From positions 21,706 to 85,705 of the forward strand of contig NZ_FOAO01000012.1 in NCBI RefSeq assembly GCF_900109665.1: DNA of 64,000 bases, written 5' to 3'. The notes under the pieces are model-generated. The model ran no database searches. It had not been told where the DNA came from and saw only the letters and a program-made list of their open reading frames with translations. Shown here piece by piece: positions 9,070 through 22,268 of this stretch. This DNA comes from Blastococcus sp. DSM 46786 (GTDB lineage Bacteria; Actinomycetota; Actinomycetes; Mycobacteriales; Geodermatophilaceae). Position numbers and translations under genes: made by a program. Each line of letters opens with the position of its first letter. Positions within the stretch are counted from its first letter, which is position 1.

Positions 9070-9669
9070 TCACTCGTGGGCGCTGCCCCCCGCAGACGGA
9101 CCGGGTGACGGCGCAGTCAGCAAGCCTACCAACTCGTCCGCGGCGCGGGCGACGTCGTCGTTGACGACCACCACGTCGAACTCGCCCGAGGAGTCAAGCT
9201 CGGCCTGCGCGATCGCCAGCCGGCGCTCCTGGACGGCGGCCGGCTCGGACCCCCGGCCGGCCAGCCGGCTCACCAGCTCGGCCCACGAGGGCGGGGCCAG
9301 GAAGACCAGTTGGGCCTCCGGCGCCCGCGCCCGGACCTGCCGGGCGCCCTGCAGCTCGATCTCCAGCAGCGCGGGCCGGCCGCTGGCCAGCTGCGCCTGC
9401 ACCGGCGCGAGCGGGGTGCCGTAGCGGTTGCCCGCGTACTCGGCCCACTCCAGCAGCCCCTCGGTGGCGATCAGGCGGTCGAACTCGGCGGCGGAGACGA
9501 AGTGGTAGTGCACGCCGTCGACCTCACCGGGCCGGGGACGACGAGTGGTGGCCGACACCGACACCCAGACCTCGGGGTGCCGCCGCCGGACCTCGGCGAC
9601 CACGGTGCCCTTGCCGACCCCGGAGGGTCCCGAGAGCACGGTCAGCCGTGCCGGTGTCGCTACAGCCAC
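9070..9669 (-). CDS. gmk: Guanylate kinase
   Basis: Phosphorylates GMP to GDP. The 199-residue protein has the P-loop GPSGVGKGT at about residues 14-22, the GMP-binding segment [23 protein letters not shown], and the YGTPLAPVQ and [11 protein letters not shown] segments of the lid and core. It starts with GTG ([21 protein letters not shown]). The C-terminus ends with a short low-complexity Ser/Pro/Gly tail. It lies 45 bases downstream of mihF and upstream of rpoZ, the standard actinobacterial arrangement linking nucleotide metabolism and transcription genes. Confidence 0.97.
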   Translation of the reverse strand: MAVATPARLTVLSGPSGVGKGTVVAEVRRRHPEVWVSVSATTRRPRPGEVDGVHYHFVSAAEFDRLIATEGLLEWAEYAGNRYGTPLAPVQAQLASGRPALLEIELQGARQVRARAPEAQLVFLAPPSWAELVSRLAGRGSEPAAVQERRLAIAQAELDSSGEFDVVVVNDDVARAADELVGLLTAPSPGPSAGGSAHE

Positions 9670-9714
9670 TCGTCGTCCTCGCCCGGGGTCGTCGGCGGTT
9701 GCCGACGACCCTCC

Positions 9715-10071
9715 TCAGACGGAGCCGTCGGCGGGGACCTGATCGGCGTCGACCTTGTCGCCGCCGAACTCGGCCTCCAGCGCCCGCCGCTGGTTGGCGC
9801 CCAGCCCCCGCACGCGCCGCGTGGGGGAGATCTCCAGGCGCTCCATGATCTTCGCAGCCCGCGCCTTGCCCACACCGGGCAGGGATTCCAGCACGGCGGA
9901 GACCCGCATCTTGCCGATCACTTCGTCGGTCTCGCCCTGCTTGAGGACGTCGCCGACCGTGGCGCCCTTGCTCTTGAGTCGCTCGCGCAGCTCGGCGCGC
10001 GCCTTGCGGGCCGCGGCCGCCTTCTCGAGGGCGGCGGCCCGCTGTTCCGGGGACAGTTCAGGCAGGGGCAT
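9715..10071 (-). CDS. mihF: Integration host factor, actinobacterial type (mIHF)
   Basis: Small nucleoid-associated DNA-binding protein of the actinobacterial mIHF family (unrelated to enteric IHF), needed for phage integration and chromosome organisation in mycobacteria and streptomycetes. The 118-residue product starts MPLPELSPEQRAAALEKAAAARKARAELRERLK, a long basic helix, followed by a helix-two-turn-helix type domain including VLESLPGVGKARAAKIMERLEISPTRRVRGLG. The first ATG after a long non-coding stretch was chosen because the conserved MPLPxLTPEQRAAALEKA N-terminus begins there. The long leader upstream is described separately. The gene is followed by gmk. Confidence 0.93.
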   Translation of the reverse strand: MPLPELSPEQRAAALEKAAAARKARAELRERLKSKGATVGDVLKQGETDEVIGKMRVSAVLESLPGVGKARAAKIMERLEISPTRRVRGLGANQRRALEAEFGGDKVDADQVPADGSV

Positions 10072-10129
10072 CGTGCAACCCAATCGTGTGTCGTCGTCGG
10101 CCGATCTCCGACCGGCGGTCGTTCGGTTT

Positions 10130-10152
10130 GCGGAGACGCACCGCGTCTCCGC
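10130..10152. promoter_or_regulatory. Perfect 10-bp inverted repeat in the mihF leader
   Basis: Arms GCGGAGACGC and GCGTCTCCGC flank a 3-base loop, 59 bases before the mihF ATG. On the mihF strand the hairpin is followed by AAACCGAAC, not by T residues, so a protein-binding operator or mRNA stem is more likely than a terminator. Function unknown. Confidence 0.45.
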
Positions 10153-10482
10153 CGCGAGCCTCTCGGTCGCCGTGGTTCCCGGCAAATCCGCAGGTCACGC
10201 GCGGGCACGGAGACCGGCCGCGCGACCCGGGAACCCCACGTTCACACGATCGCTGCCTGTCCGGTGACCGTGCGTAATCATCCCAGGTCGGGGCCTCTAT
10301 CCGGACGGTCCGGTTTCGCCGCGTCGGCGCCCCGCGCAGGCGGGGGTCGGGAACCCGACACGCCGACGAGACGACACGCCCGACGGCCGTTCCGGCCCGG
10401 TCAGCGGCTCGGCGCACGGCTCGGGGAGCGGCTCTCGGGTGCCGCGTCCCGTGCGTGAGGGGCGTCGACCTCGCGGTGCGGT

Positions 10483-10514
10483 CGCCGTCCTCGCGGTGTG
10501 CGGCGAGGACGGCG
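10483..10514 (-). terminator. Terminator of the pyrimidine operon
   Basis: Perfect 12-bp stem, CGCCGTCCTCGC and its complement, with an 8-base loop, beginning 18 bases after the stop of the 40-residue microprotein that ends the pyr operon. GC-rich stem without a U-tract, as is usual in high-GC actinobacteria. Confidence 0.65.
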
Positions 10515-10532
10515 GCGGTATCGCGCGGCTGA

Positions 10533-10655
10533 TCAAGCGGCGTCGGCGAGCCCCGACCCGGCACCCGGGCGGTTGGCCGCGGCGAAGGCGAGCACCCCGG
10601 CGACGAGCAGCGCGGCGCCGAGCGCCCCGGCCAGCCACGGCAGCGCCCGCCTCAT
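10533..10655 (-). CDS. 40-residue single-span membrane microprotein coupled to pyrF
   Basis: The frame begins MRRALPWLAGALGAALLVAG and ends in a TGA. The start codon ATG overlaps the pyrF stop (ATGA), so it is placed for translational coupling as the last gene of the pyr operon, and a strong hairpin follows 18 bases after its stop. Two arginines precede one hydrophobic segment at about residues 5-27, giving a predicted single transmembrane helix with a short Gly/Ala/Asp outer tail. No family is recognised. The overlap, the clear hydrophobic pattern and the terminator position support a real gene, but its small size leaves doubt. Confidence 0.5.
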   Translation of the reverse strand: MRRALPWLAGALGAALLVAGVLAFAAANRPGAGSGLADAA

Positions 10656-11530
10656 GCCGCCAGGGCCTCCGCCCAGCGCTCGGCCGCGACCCGCAGCGCC
10701 GTCGCGTCCGGGCCCGCGCCCAGCACGTCGCGGGACACCGTGGGCACGACCGCCGCGCGGTCGCCGAACAGCCTGCGCAGGTCGGCGACCGTCCCGCCCT
10801 GCGCGCCGAGCCCGGGCGCGAGGACCGGACCCCCCAGGCCGGAGAGGTCGACGTCGAGGTCGCGCAGGGTCGCCCCGACCACCACGCCGAAGGAGCCGGT
10901 GCTGGGGCCGAACCCGGTGGCGAGGTCCCGCAGGGCCCCCGGGTCGGGCAGCGGGTCACCCACGACCCAGCCGGGGGTGTTCCAGCCGCGCACCGTGTCG
11001 ACGACGACCTGTGCGGCCGACCGCTCCCCCACGAGCGCGTGCTGGAGGGTGCCGGCGTCGGGGTTGGAGGTGCGGGCCAGCACGAACAGGCCCCCGCCGT
11101 GCTGCCGGGCGGTGTCCACCGCGGGCTGCAGCGAGCCCGGCCCGAGGTAGGGGCTGACCGTCATCGCGTCCACCGCCAGCGGGTGGTCCGGCCGGAGCTG
11201 GTCGGCGTAGGCGGCCATGGTGGAGCCGATGTCGCCGCGCTTGGCGTCCAGCAGCACCAGCGCCCCGGCGGCGCGCGCCCGGGCCACCCCCTCCTCGAGC
11301 ACGGCGAGGCCGCGGGAGCCGAACCGCTCGTAGAAGGCGATCTGCGGCTTGAGGACGGCGACCGACCCCGCCAGCGCGTCGACGACGGCGTCGGTGAACC
11401 GGGCCACCCCGGCGGCGCTGTCGGGCAGCCCCCAGGCGTCGAGGAGGGCGGCGTGCGGGTCGATGCCGACGCAGAGCGGCCCGCGGGAGGCCACCGCATC
11501 GGCCAGCCGCTGCCCGAAGGGTGCAGTCAC
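10652..11530 (-). CDS. pyrF: Orotidine 5'-phosphate decarboxylase (type 2)
   Basis: Last enzyme of UMP synthesis, converting OMP to UMP. The 292-residue protein is the longer type 2 form found in actinobacteria. It starts MTAPFGQRLADAVASRGPLCVGIDPH with a GGAGG site 4 bases upstream of the GTG. The catalytic region AGALVLLDAKRGDIGSTMAAYA supplies the D-K-x-x-D array (Asp and Lys of the charged network). It follows pyrD after 73 bases and is coupled at its 3' end to a 40-residue microprotein. Confidence 0.97.
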   Translation of the reverse strand: MTAPFGQRLADAVASRGPLCVGIDPHAALLDAWGLPDSAAGVARFTDAVVDALAGSVAVLKPQIAFYERFGSRGLAVLEEGVARARAAGALVLLDAKRGDIGSTMAAYADQLRPDHPLAVDAMTVSPYLGPGSLQPAVDTARQHGGGLFVLARTSNPDAGTLQHALVGERSAAQVVVDTVRGWNTPGWVVGDPLPDPGALRDLATGFGPSTGSFGVVVGATLRDLDVDLSGLGGPVLAPGLGAQGGTVADLRRLFGDRAAVVPTVSRDVLGAGPDATALRVAAERWAEALAA

Positions 11531-11603
11531 GAGTCCTCCTCGCTGTCGCTCGTCGGACTCGCGCCCGGCAGTGCTGTGCCCATGCGTGACCTCGCGAGCT
11601 CGG

Positions 11604-12985
11604 TCACTCGACCTCCACGGATCGGGACAGGGTCTCCCCCAGCTCGTCGACGCAGCGCCGGGCGAGCAGGGGGTCGGCGAACGCGCCGGCGGCGGACTGC
11701 ACGGCGTCGGCCCCGGCGGCGAAGAGGGCCTCGAAGGACGCCGGGTCGGTCACCCCGCCCATCGCCAGGACGTCGAAGGGCACCCCGCCGGCCTCGCGCA
11801 GCGCCACCAGGCGGCGGGTGAAGTCCAGCGCCGATCCGCGCACCGCGATGCCCGAGAGCCCGGCCAGCTCCCGCCCGGGGAAGGTCGGGGTGCCGTCGCT
11901 GCGCCGCACCCGGCTCTGCACGGTGTTGATCCCGGCGATCCCGTCGACCAGCGGGGCCAGCCGCGGGACCAGGGCGGCGAGCCGCTCCCGGTCGAGCCAG
12001 GAGAGCTTGGCCACCAGACCGGTGCGGTCGTCCAGCTGCCGGCGCACCGCCTCGACGACCGCGACCGTCGCGTCGGCGTCCAGGCACAGCGGCGGCTTCA
12101 CCCCGGCCGCCGACCGGTCGAGGGTGTTCGGGCAGGAGAGGTTCAGCTCGACCACCGTCGCGCCCGCCTCCTCGGCCAGCCGCGCCGTGCGGGCGAAGTC
12201 GGCGGCCAGCGCGGCCGCCTCGCCGGCGCCCTCGGGGTCCTCGCCCATGACACTCACCAGGAGGAGCTGCTCGTCCCCCACCGCGGCGACGGCGCGCGCG
12301 AGGTCGGCCATCCACTCCTCCGGCTCCGGCGACGGGACGCCGAAGGAGTTCACGCTGCTCACCGCCGGTGAGCCCGGCGGCACCCAGTCCCACGGGTCGG
12401 CGACGACGTCCGCACCGGCTCCCGGGGGGAGGCTCGCCGTCAGCCCCGGTGCGACGGTCCAGTTCGGGGCCTCGTTGGGCGGGTGGGCACGGCCGCGGAC
12501 GGTCTTGTACGTCAGCACGTTCCAGCCGTCGGCCACGTTGCGCCGCACCCACGCCGCGCTGCCGTTGAGCACGCAGGAGGGCACCCCGATCGGGAACCCC
12601 ACCGTGCGGCCGAGCAGCGGCCAGCGCCGGCCGCCCGCCGTCGGCCGCTCGGGCAGCCGCGGGCCCAGCGGGCGCTCCAGGTTCTCCCGGAAGGAGCCCA
12701 GCACGTCGTACGCCGGGCTCGGCACCCCGTGCCGGGCCAGCAGGTCGGCCTGCCGGGCGGTGTAGAGCGCCCGGGTCAGCAGCGGCAGGTCGTCCTCGCC
12801 GACGGCGCCGGTCGCGAGCCGGGCCGCCAGGTCGGTGGCTGCGCCGGTCAGCGCGTCGAGCTCCGCCTGCGGGGGCCGCCCGAACCGGGTGACCCCCGCG
12901 GCGAACGCCGCGGGCAGCCCGTCGACCAGCCCGCGGGCGACGAGGTCGTCCCGCAGCCGGGTCACGGCGCCGGGTGGCACCGAGG

Positions 12986-12989
<4 letters not shown>
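11604..12989 (-). CDS. pyrD: Dihydroorotate dehydrogenase family protein with long N-terminal extension
   Basis: Probably the fourth step of UMP synthesis, dihydroorotate to orotate, given its place between carB and pyrF. At 461 residues it is about 100 to 150 residues longer than usual. Roughly the first 125 residues are a helical, non-barrel extension; the FMN barrel begins near [19 protein letters not shown]. It looks class 1-like: [10 protein letters not shown] (FMN-side Lys), [15 protein letters not shown] (substrate Asn), [10 protein letters not shown] at 281-290 with the candidate catalytic Cys, and VAKLSW. The C-terminus has the phosphate site [24 protein letters not shown]. No pyrK-like electron-transfer subunit is adjacent, so the electron acceptor is unclear. 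The GTG start overlaps the carB stop (GTGA). Confidence 0.85.
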
Positions 12990-16314
<3,325 letters not shown>

Positions 16315-16315
<1 letters not shown>

Positions 16316-17481
16316 CAGTTGGTCTCCCCCGTGCTCGACTGCACCGTGGTGGGCGGGCTGACGGCCGGGCGGTCCCCGCTGCGGGCTGCCTCCATCAGGT
16401 CGACGAAGCGCTGGAACAGCGGCGCCGCGTCGTGCGGTCCGGCCGCGGACTCCGGGTGGAACTGCACGCTGAAGGCCGGGGCGTCGACCAACCGCAGCCC
16501 CTCCACGACGTCGTCGTTGAGCCCGACGTGGCTGACCTCGACCGGGCCGTACGGGGTGTCGGTGGGCCGGTCCAGCGCCGCGTCGACGGCGAAGCCGTGG
16601 TTGTGGCTGGTCACCCGCACCGTGCCGCTGACCCGGTCGAGCACCGGCTGGTTCAGGCCACGGTGGCCGAAGCGCAGCTTGTAGGTGCCCAGGCCGAGCG
16701 CCCGCCCGAGGATCTGGTTGCCGAAACAGATGCCGAACAGCGGGCGGCGGGCGTCGAGCACCCCCCGCACCGCCTCGACCGCGTAGTCGGCCGCGGCGGG
16801 GTCGCCGGGTCCGTTGGAGAGGAACACCCCGTCGGGCCCGGCCGCCAGCAGCTCCTCGGCGGTGGCCGTCGAGGGCAGCACGTGGGTCTCGACGCCGAGC
16901 GCGGCCAGGTGGCGCGGGGTGGCCGTCTTGATGCCCAGGTCGAGCGCGGCGATCGTGAACCGCTTCTCGCCCACCGCCGGGACGACGTAGGGCTCGCCGG
17001 TGCTCACCGTCGGGGCGAGGTCGGCGCCGGTCATGCCCTCGGCCGCGGTGACGCGGGCGAGCAGCTCGTCGGCGGAGAGGTCGGTGCTGATGCCGGCCCG
17101 CATCGCCCCCCGGTCGCGCAGGTGGCGGGTCAGCGCACGGGTGTCGACGCCGCTGATCCCGACCACGCCCTGGGCGACGAGCTCGTCGTCCAGGCTGCCG
17201 GTGGCGCGCCAGCTCGCCGGGCGGCGGGCGGGGTCGCGCACGACGAAGCCCGCGACCCACATGCGGCTGCTCTCGTCGTCCTCGCCGTTGACGCCGGTGT
17301 TGCCGATGTGCGGCGCCGTCATGGCCACGATCTGGCCGGCGTAGCTGGGGTCGGTCAGCGTCTCCTGGTAGCCGGTCATGCCGGTGGCGAACACCGCCTC
17401 GCCGACCGTCGTCCCGACCGCGCCGTAGGCCTCGCCCCGGAACGTCCTGCCGTCCTCGAGCACGAGGATCGCGTCACTCAC
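16315..17481 (-). CDS. carA: Carbamoyl-phosphate synthase small subunit (glutaminase)
   Basis: Class I glutamine amidotransferase that feeds ammonia to CarB. The 388-residue protein starts with GTG ([20 protein letters not shown]), with GGGAG 8 bases upstream. The N-terminal swivelling domain contains [16 protein letters not shown] and [11 protein letters not shown]. The C-terminal glutaminase domain holds the nucleophile in [24 protein letters not shown], and the His/Glu pair in [11 protein letters not shown]. It overlaps carB by one base and follows pyrC after 77 bases. Confidence 0.97.
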
Positions 17482-17558
17482 TCTGCTACTCCCGTTCGGC
17501 TGCGCGCTCGCTCCGCTCCTCGCTCGTTCCTCGCTGCGATGCTCACTCGCTGTCGCCG
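17482..17558. other. 77-bp spacer between pyrC and carA
   Basis: The largest internal gap of the pyr operon upstream of carB. It contains degenerate direct repeats of GAGCGAGGA/GAGCGGAG type, common low-complexity sequence in high-GC actinobacteria, ending in the GGGAG ribosome site of carA. No promoter or attenuator is recognisable. Confidence 0.4.
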
Positions 17559-18844
17559 TCACCGCGTTGCCTTTCCGTCCAGAACCGTCGGGACGCCCCG
17601 CAGGAACGTCGCGACCACCCGGCCGGGGAGCTCCCGGCCGGCATAGGGGCTGTTGCGGCTGCGGCTGGCCAGCGCCGCGGGGTCCACCGTCGCGCGGGCG
17701 GCCGGGTCGACGAGCACGAGGTTGGCCGGCTCGCCCGGTGCGATGGGGCGGCCGTGGCCGTCGAGGCGGCCGATGGCGGCGGGGCGCACCGACATCCGGT
17801 CGGCGACGCCGGCCCAGTCGAGCCGGCCCGGCTCGACCATCGTCTCGATGACGACCGAGAGCGCCTGCTCCAGCCCGAGCATGCCGGGCCGGGCCTGCGC
17901 CCACTCGCTCTCCTTGTCCTCCACCGCGTGGGGGGCGTGGTCGGTGCCGACGGCGTCGATCGTGCCGTCGGCCAGCCCGGCCCGTAGCGCCTCGACGTCG
18001 CGGTCGGTGCGCAGCGGCGGATTCACCTTGAACACCGGGTCGTAGGACTCCGCGCAGGCGTCGGTGAGCAGCAGGTGGTGGGGGGTGACCTCGGCGGTGA
18101 CCTGCACCCCGCGGGACTTCGCCCAGCGCAGGATCTCCACCGAGCCCGCCGTCGAGACGTGGCAGACGTGCAGCCGCGCGCCGACGTGCTCGGCCAGCAG
18201 CACGTCGCGGGCGATGATCCCCTCCTCCGCGGCGGCCGGCCAGCCGGTGAGACCGAGCTTCGCGGAGCGGTCGCCCTCGTGCATCTGCGCGCCGGCGGTC
18301 AGCCGCGGCTCCTCGGCGTGCTGGGCGACGACGCCGTCGAAGGCCTTCACGTACTCCAGCGCGCGGCGCATGAGCGCGGGGTCGGCGACGCAGTGCCCGT
18401 CGTCGGAGAAGATCCGCACGCGGGCGGCGGAGTCGGCCATCGCGCCGAGCTCGGCCAGCCGCTCGCCCCCGAGCCCGACGGTCACCGCCCCCACCGGGAC
18501 GACGTCGACCAGCCCGGCCTCCTGGCCCAGCCGCCACACCTGCTCGACCACGCCTGCGGTGTCGGCGACCGGGTCGGTGTTGGCCATGGCGTGCACCGCG
18601 GTGAACCCGCCGAGGGCGGCGGCCCGGCTGCCGGTCTCAACCGTCTCGGCGTCCTCGCGGCCCGGCTCGCGCAGGTGGGTGTGCAGGTCGACCAGGCCGG
18701 GGAGGGCGATGAGGCCGGTGGCCTCGACCACCTCGGCGCCGGTGGCGTCCAGCGAGTCGCCGACCGCGGCGATCCGGCCGTCCTCCACCAGGATGTCGGC
18801 GGGCTCGCCGCCGAGCGGCCGCGCCCCCTTGATCAGGTAGTTCA

Positions 18845-18845
<1 letters not shown>
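17559..18845 (-). CDS. pyrC: Dihydroorotase
   Basis: Zinc amidohydrolase that cyclises carbamoyl aspartate to dihydroorotate. The 428-residue protein begins [13 protein letters not shown]. Metal and substrate segments seen are [18 protein letters not shown], the RIFSDDGHC loop (an Asp where other families have a carboxylated Lys, as in the Aquifex/Bacillus type), [19 protein letters not shown] and the catalytic Asp in GTDHAPHA. The pyrB stop overlaps both a GTG at 18848 and this ATG, so the start could be one codon earlier. Together with pyrB it resembles the pyrBC pair that forms complexes in some bacteria. Confidence 0.97.
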
Positions 18846-20415
<1,570 letters not shown>

Positions 20416-20609
20416 TCGTTAAAGGAGTGGTCGGACCGGCGTCGACGGTACTGCACGCCCACGTCCGGCTCGCCGCCGCCCGGGCGGCCCCGCCGGCGCG
20501 GCGTCCGCCTGCGGTTTCGCGCCGACCCGGCTGTTGTGATTCCCGCTTCGCACGTACGCTGCGTGACGAACAGCCCCGATCCGAGACGACGGACAGTGAG
20601 CAGACAGCG

Positions 20610-21167
20610 ATGAGCACCGACTACTCACGGGCCCTCGGCGCCCGGCTCCGCGCGATCCGCAACCAGCAGGGCCTCTCCCTGCAGGGCGTGGAGGACAAGT
20701 CGCACGGCCGCTGGAAGGCGGTCGTCGTCGGCTCCTACGAACGCGGCGACCGCGCCGTGACCGTGCAGCGCCTCTCCGAGCTGGCGGTCTTCTACGGCGT
20801 CCCGGTGTCCGAGCTGCTGCCCGATCCGCGGCCCAGCTCCGCCGTCACCTCGACCAACAAGATCGTGCTGAACCTGGAGTCGCTGGGGTCGTTGCCGGCC
20901 GACGAGGCCGGCCCGCTGGCCCGCTACGCCTCGACCATCCAGGCGCAGCGGCACGACTACAACGGCAAGGTGCTGTCGATCCGCGCCGAGGACCTGAAGT
21001 CGCTGGCGATCATCTACGACATGAGCCCCGACGAGCTCACCTCCCGGCTGATCGAGTGGGGTGTGCTCTCCCCCGGGATGGAGGGGATCGTCAGCTCCGG
21101 TGGCGACGAGGAGCTCGAGGAGGACGTCGACGACGCCTGGGGTGACCGCCGGCGCTCCCCGCGCTGA
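20610..21167 (+). CDS. bldD: Developmental transcription regulator BldD
   Basis: Homologue of the c-di-GMP-responsive master repressor of actinobacterial development. The 185-residue protein has an N-terminal XRE-type helix-turn-helix (SRALGARLRAIRNQQGLSLQGVEDKSHGRWKAVVVGSYERGDRAVT) and a C-terminal domain. The c-di-GMP signature R-x-D-X8-R-x-x-D is present as RHD at residues 114-116 and RAED at 125-128, the same numbering as in Streptomyces BldD, so ligand binding is likely kept. An acidic tail ends the protein. It stands divergent to pyrR, and its stop is followed directly by a dispersed inverted repeat. Confidence 0.95.
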   Translation: MSTDYSRALGARLRAIRNQQGLSLQGVEDKSHGRWKAVVVGSYERGDRAVTVQRLSELAVFYGVPVSELLPDPRPSSAVTSTNKIVLNLESLGSLPADEAGPLARYASTIQAQRHDYNGKVLSIRAEDLKSLAIIYDMSPDELTSRLIEWGVLSPGMEGIVSSGGDEELEEDVDDAWGDRRRSPR

Positions 21168-21235
21168 GAAAACACCCCCTGCCCCCCGGCGCTCGCGAGC
21201 TCGCGCCGGGCCCCTGCAGGGAGCGGTCGTTCCAT
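21168..21235. repeat. Dispersed inverted repeat, copy 3 (abuts bldD stop)
   Basis: In reverse orientation relative to copies 1, 2 and 5. The forward strand runs GAAAACACCCCCTGCC to GGAGCGGTCGTTCCAT, directly after the bldD TGA. An inner perfect 8-bp stem CCCGGCGC/GCGCCGGG with a 10-base loop (21185-21210) would make a good terminator on the bldD transcript. Confidence 0.7.
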
Positions 21236-21350
21236 CCGCTCACCAGCGGACCGGCTGGTTCCGGACACGCGCCGCGGGTGCTGTCGCCGGAGCAGCGGAT
21301 GTGCCAGGGTGCGGCGACCCGGGCACCCGACCGGGAGGCGGGAGACCGGC

Positions 21351-22268
21351 GTGCCGGCGGTGCAGATGACGGGGGTCGCCAAGACCTACCGCGGACGGGG
21401 CGGTCAGGTGCTCCGCGCGCTCGACGGCCTGGACATGACGGTCGACACCGGCGGCGTGCACGGGCTGCTCGGGCCCAACGGATCCGGGAAGACCACCTCG
21501 ATCCGGGTCCTCCTGGGGCTGGTCCGCCCCTCGGCCGGCGAGATGCGGCTGCTGGACCGCCCCGTGCCGACCGATCTCCCCCAGGTGATCGGTGAGGTCG
21601 GCGCCCTCGTGGAGACGCCGCTGTTCTTCCCCGGCTTCTCCGGCCGGCGCAACCTCCGGCTGCTCGCCGAGACCGCCGGGGTCCCCGCCGCCCGCGTCGA
21701 GGAGTGCCTGGAACTGGTCGACCTCCGCGACCGCGCCGACGACCGGTTCAAGGGCTACTCCCTCGGCATGAAGCAGCGCCTCGGCATCGCGGCGGCGCTG
21801 CTCAAGGCGCCCCGCCTGCTGATCCTCGACGAGCCCAGCAACGGCCTGGACCCGGCCGGCATCCGCGACGTCCGCGAGCTCATCCGGCGGCTGGGCCGCG
21901 ACGGCCGCACGACGGTCCTGCTCTCCTCCCACCTGCTCGCCGAGATCCAGCAGGTGTGCGACTCGGTGACCATCCTCGCCCGGGGGCGCCAGGTGGCCGC
22001 CGGCCCCGTCTCCTCCGTGCTGGACCGCGCCGGCACCGGCGACGTCCGCGTGGCGGTGCCCGACCCGGCTGCCGCCGCCGCCGTGCTGGGCGGCGCCGGG
22101 TTCTCCGTCTCCCCCGCGCCCGACGGGCAGATCCTCGTGCACGGCGCCCCGGCACCGGGCGAGATCACCCGCGTGCTCGCCGGGCACGGCCACTACGTCG
22201 AGGAGCTGGTCCGCGTGACCCCCGACCTGGAGAGCGCCTTCCTCGCGATCACCGGGGAGCAGGCGTGA
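21351..22268 (+). CDS. ABC transporter ATP-binding protein
   Basis: ATPase subunit of a two-component ABC-2 type system. With a GTG start ([23 protein letters not shown] 6 to 7 bases upstream) it has 305 residues. Walker A is GPNGSGKTT at 41-49, the signature is YSLGMKQRLGIA, Walker B is LLILDEPSNGLDP and the switch His is in LLSSHLLAEIQQV. The C-terminal about 80 residues form the variable domain seen in drug or lipid exporters such as CcmA/DrrA-like ATPases. The stop overlaps the start of the permease gene (GTGA). Substrate unknown. Confidence 0.93.
   Translation: MPAVQMTGVAKTYRGRGGQVLRALDGLDMTVDTGGVHGLLGPNGSGKTTSIRVLLGLVRPSAGEMRLLDRPVPTDLPQVIGEVGALVETPLFFPGFSGRRNLRLLAETAGVPAARVEECLELVDLRDRADDRFKGYSLGMKQRLGIAAALLKAPRLLILDEPSNGLDPAGIRDVRELIRRLGRDGRTTVLLSSHLLAEIQQVCDSVTILARGRQVAAGPVSSVLDRAGTGDVRVAVPDPAAAAAVLGGAGFSVSPAPDGQILVHGAPAPGEITRVLAGHGHYVEELVRVTPDLESAFLAITGEQA

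Larger units (their letters stand above)
10072..10532. other. 461-bp gene-free region upstream of mihF
   Basis: No credible gene on either strand: the open frames are Arg/Pro-rich and lack family resemblance. It holds the terminator of the pyrimidine operon near its right end (10483-10514) and, 59 bases before the mihF start, a perfect hairpin (10130-10152). The promoter of mihF must lie within it. A slightly less GC-rich patch around 10255-10285 (GCGTAATCATCCC) is a possible promoter area, but no hexamers are convincing. Confidence 0.6.

Noticed and set aside
10058-10564. A 168-codon minus-strand frame covering the mihF leader
   Set aside because: Arg/Pro-rich composition, no ribosome site, overlaps the pyr terminator and the mihF start in another frame.
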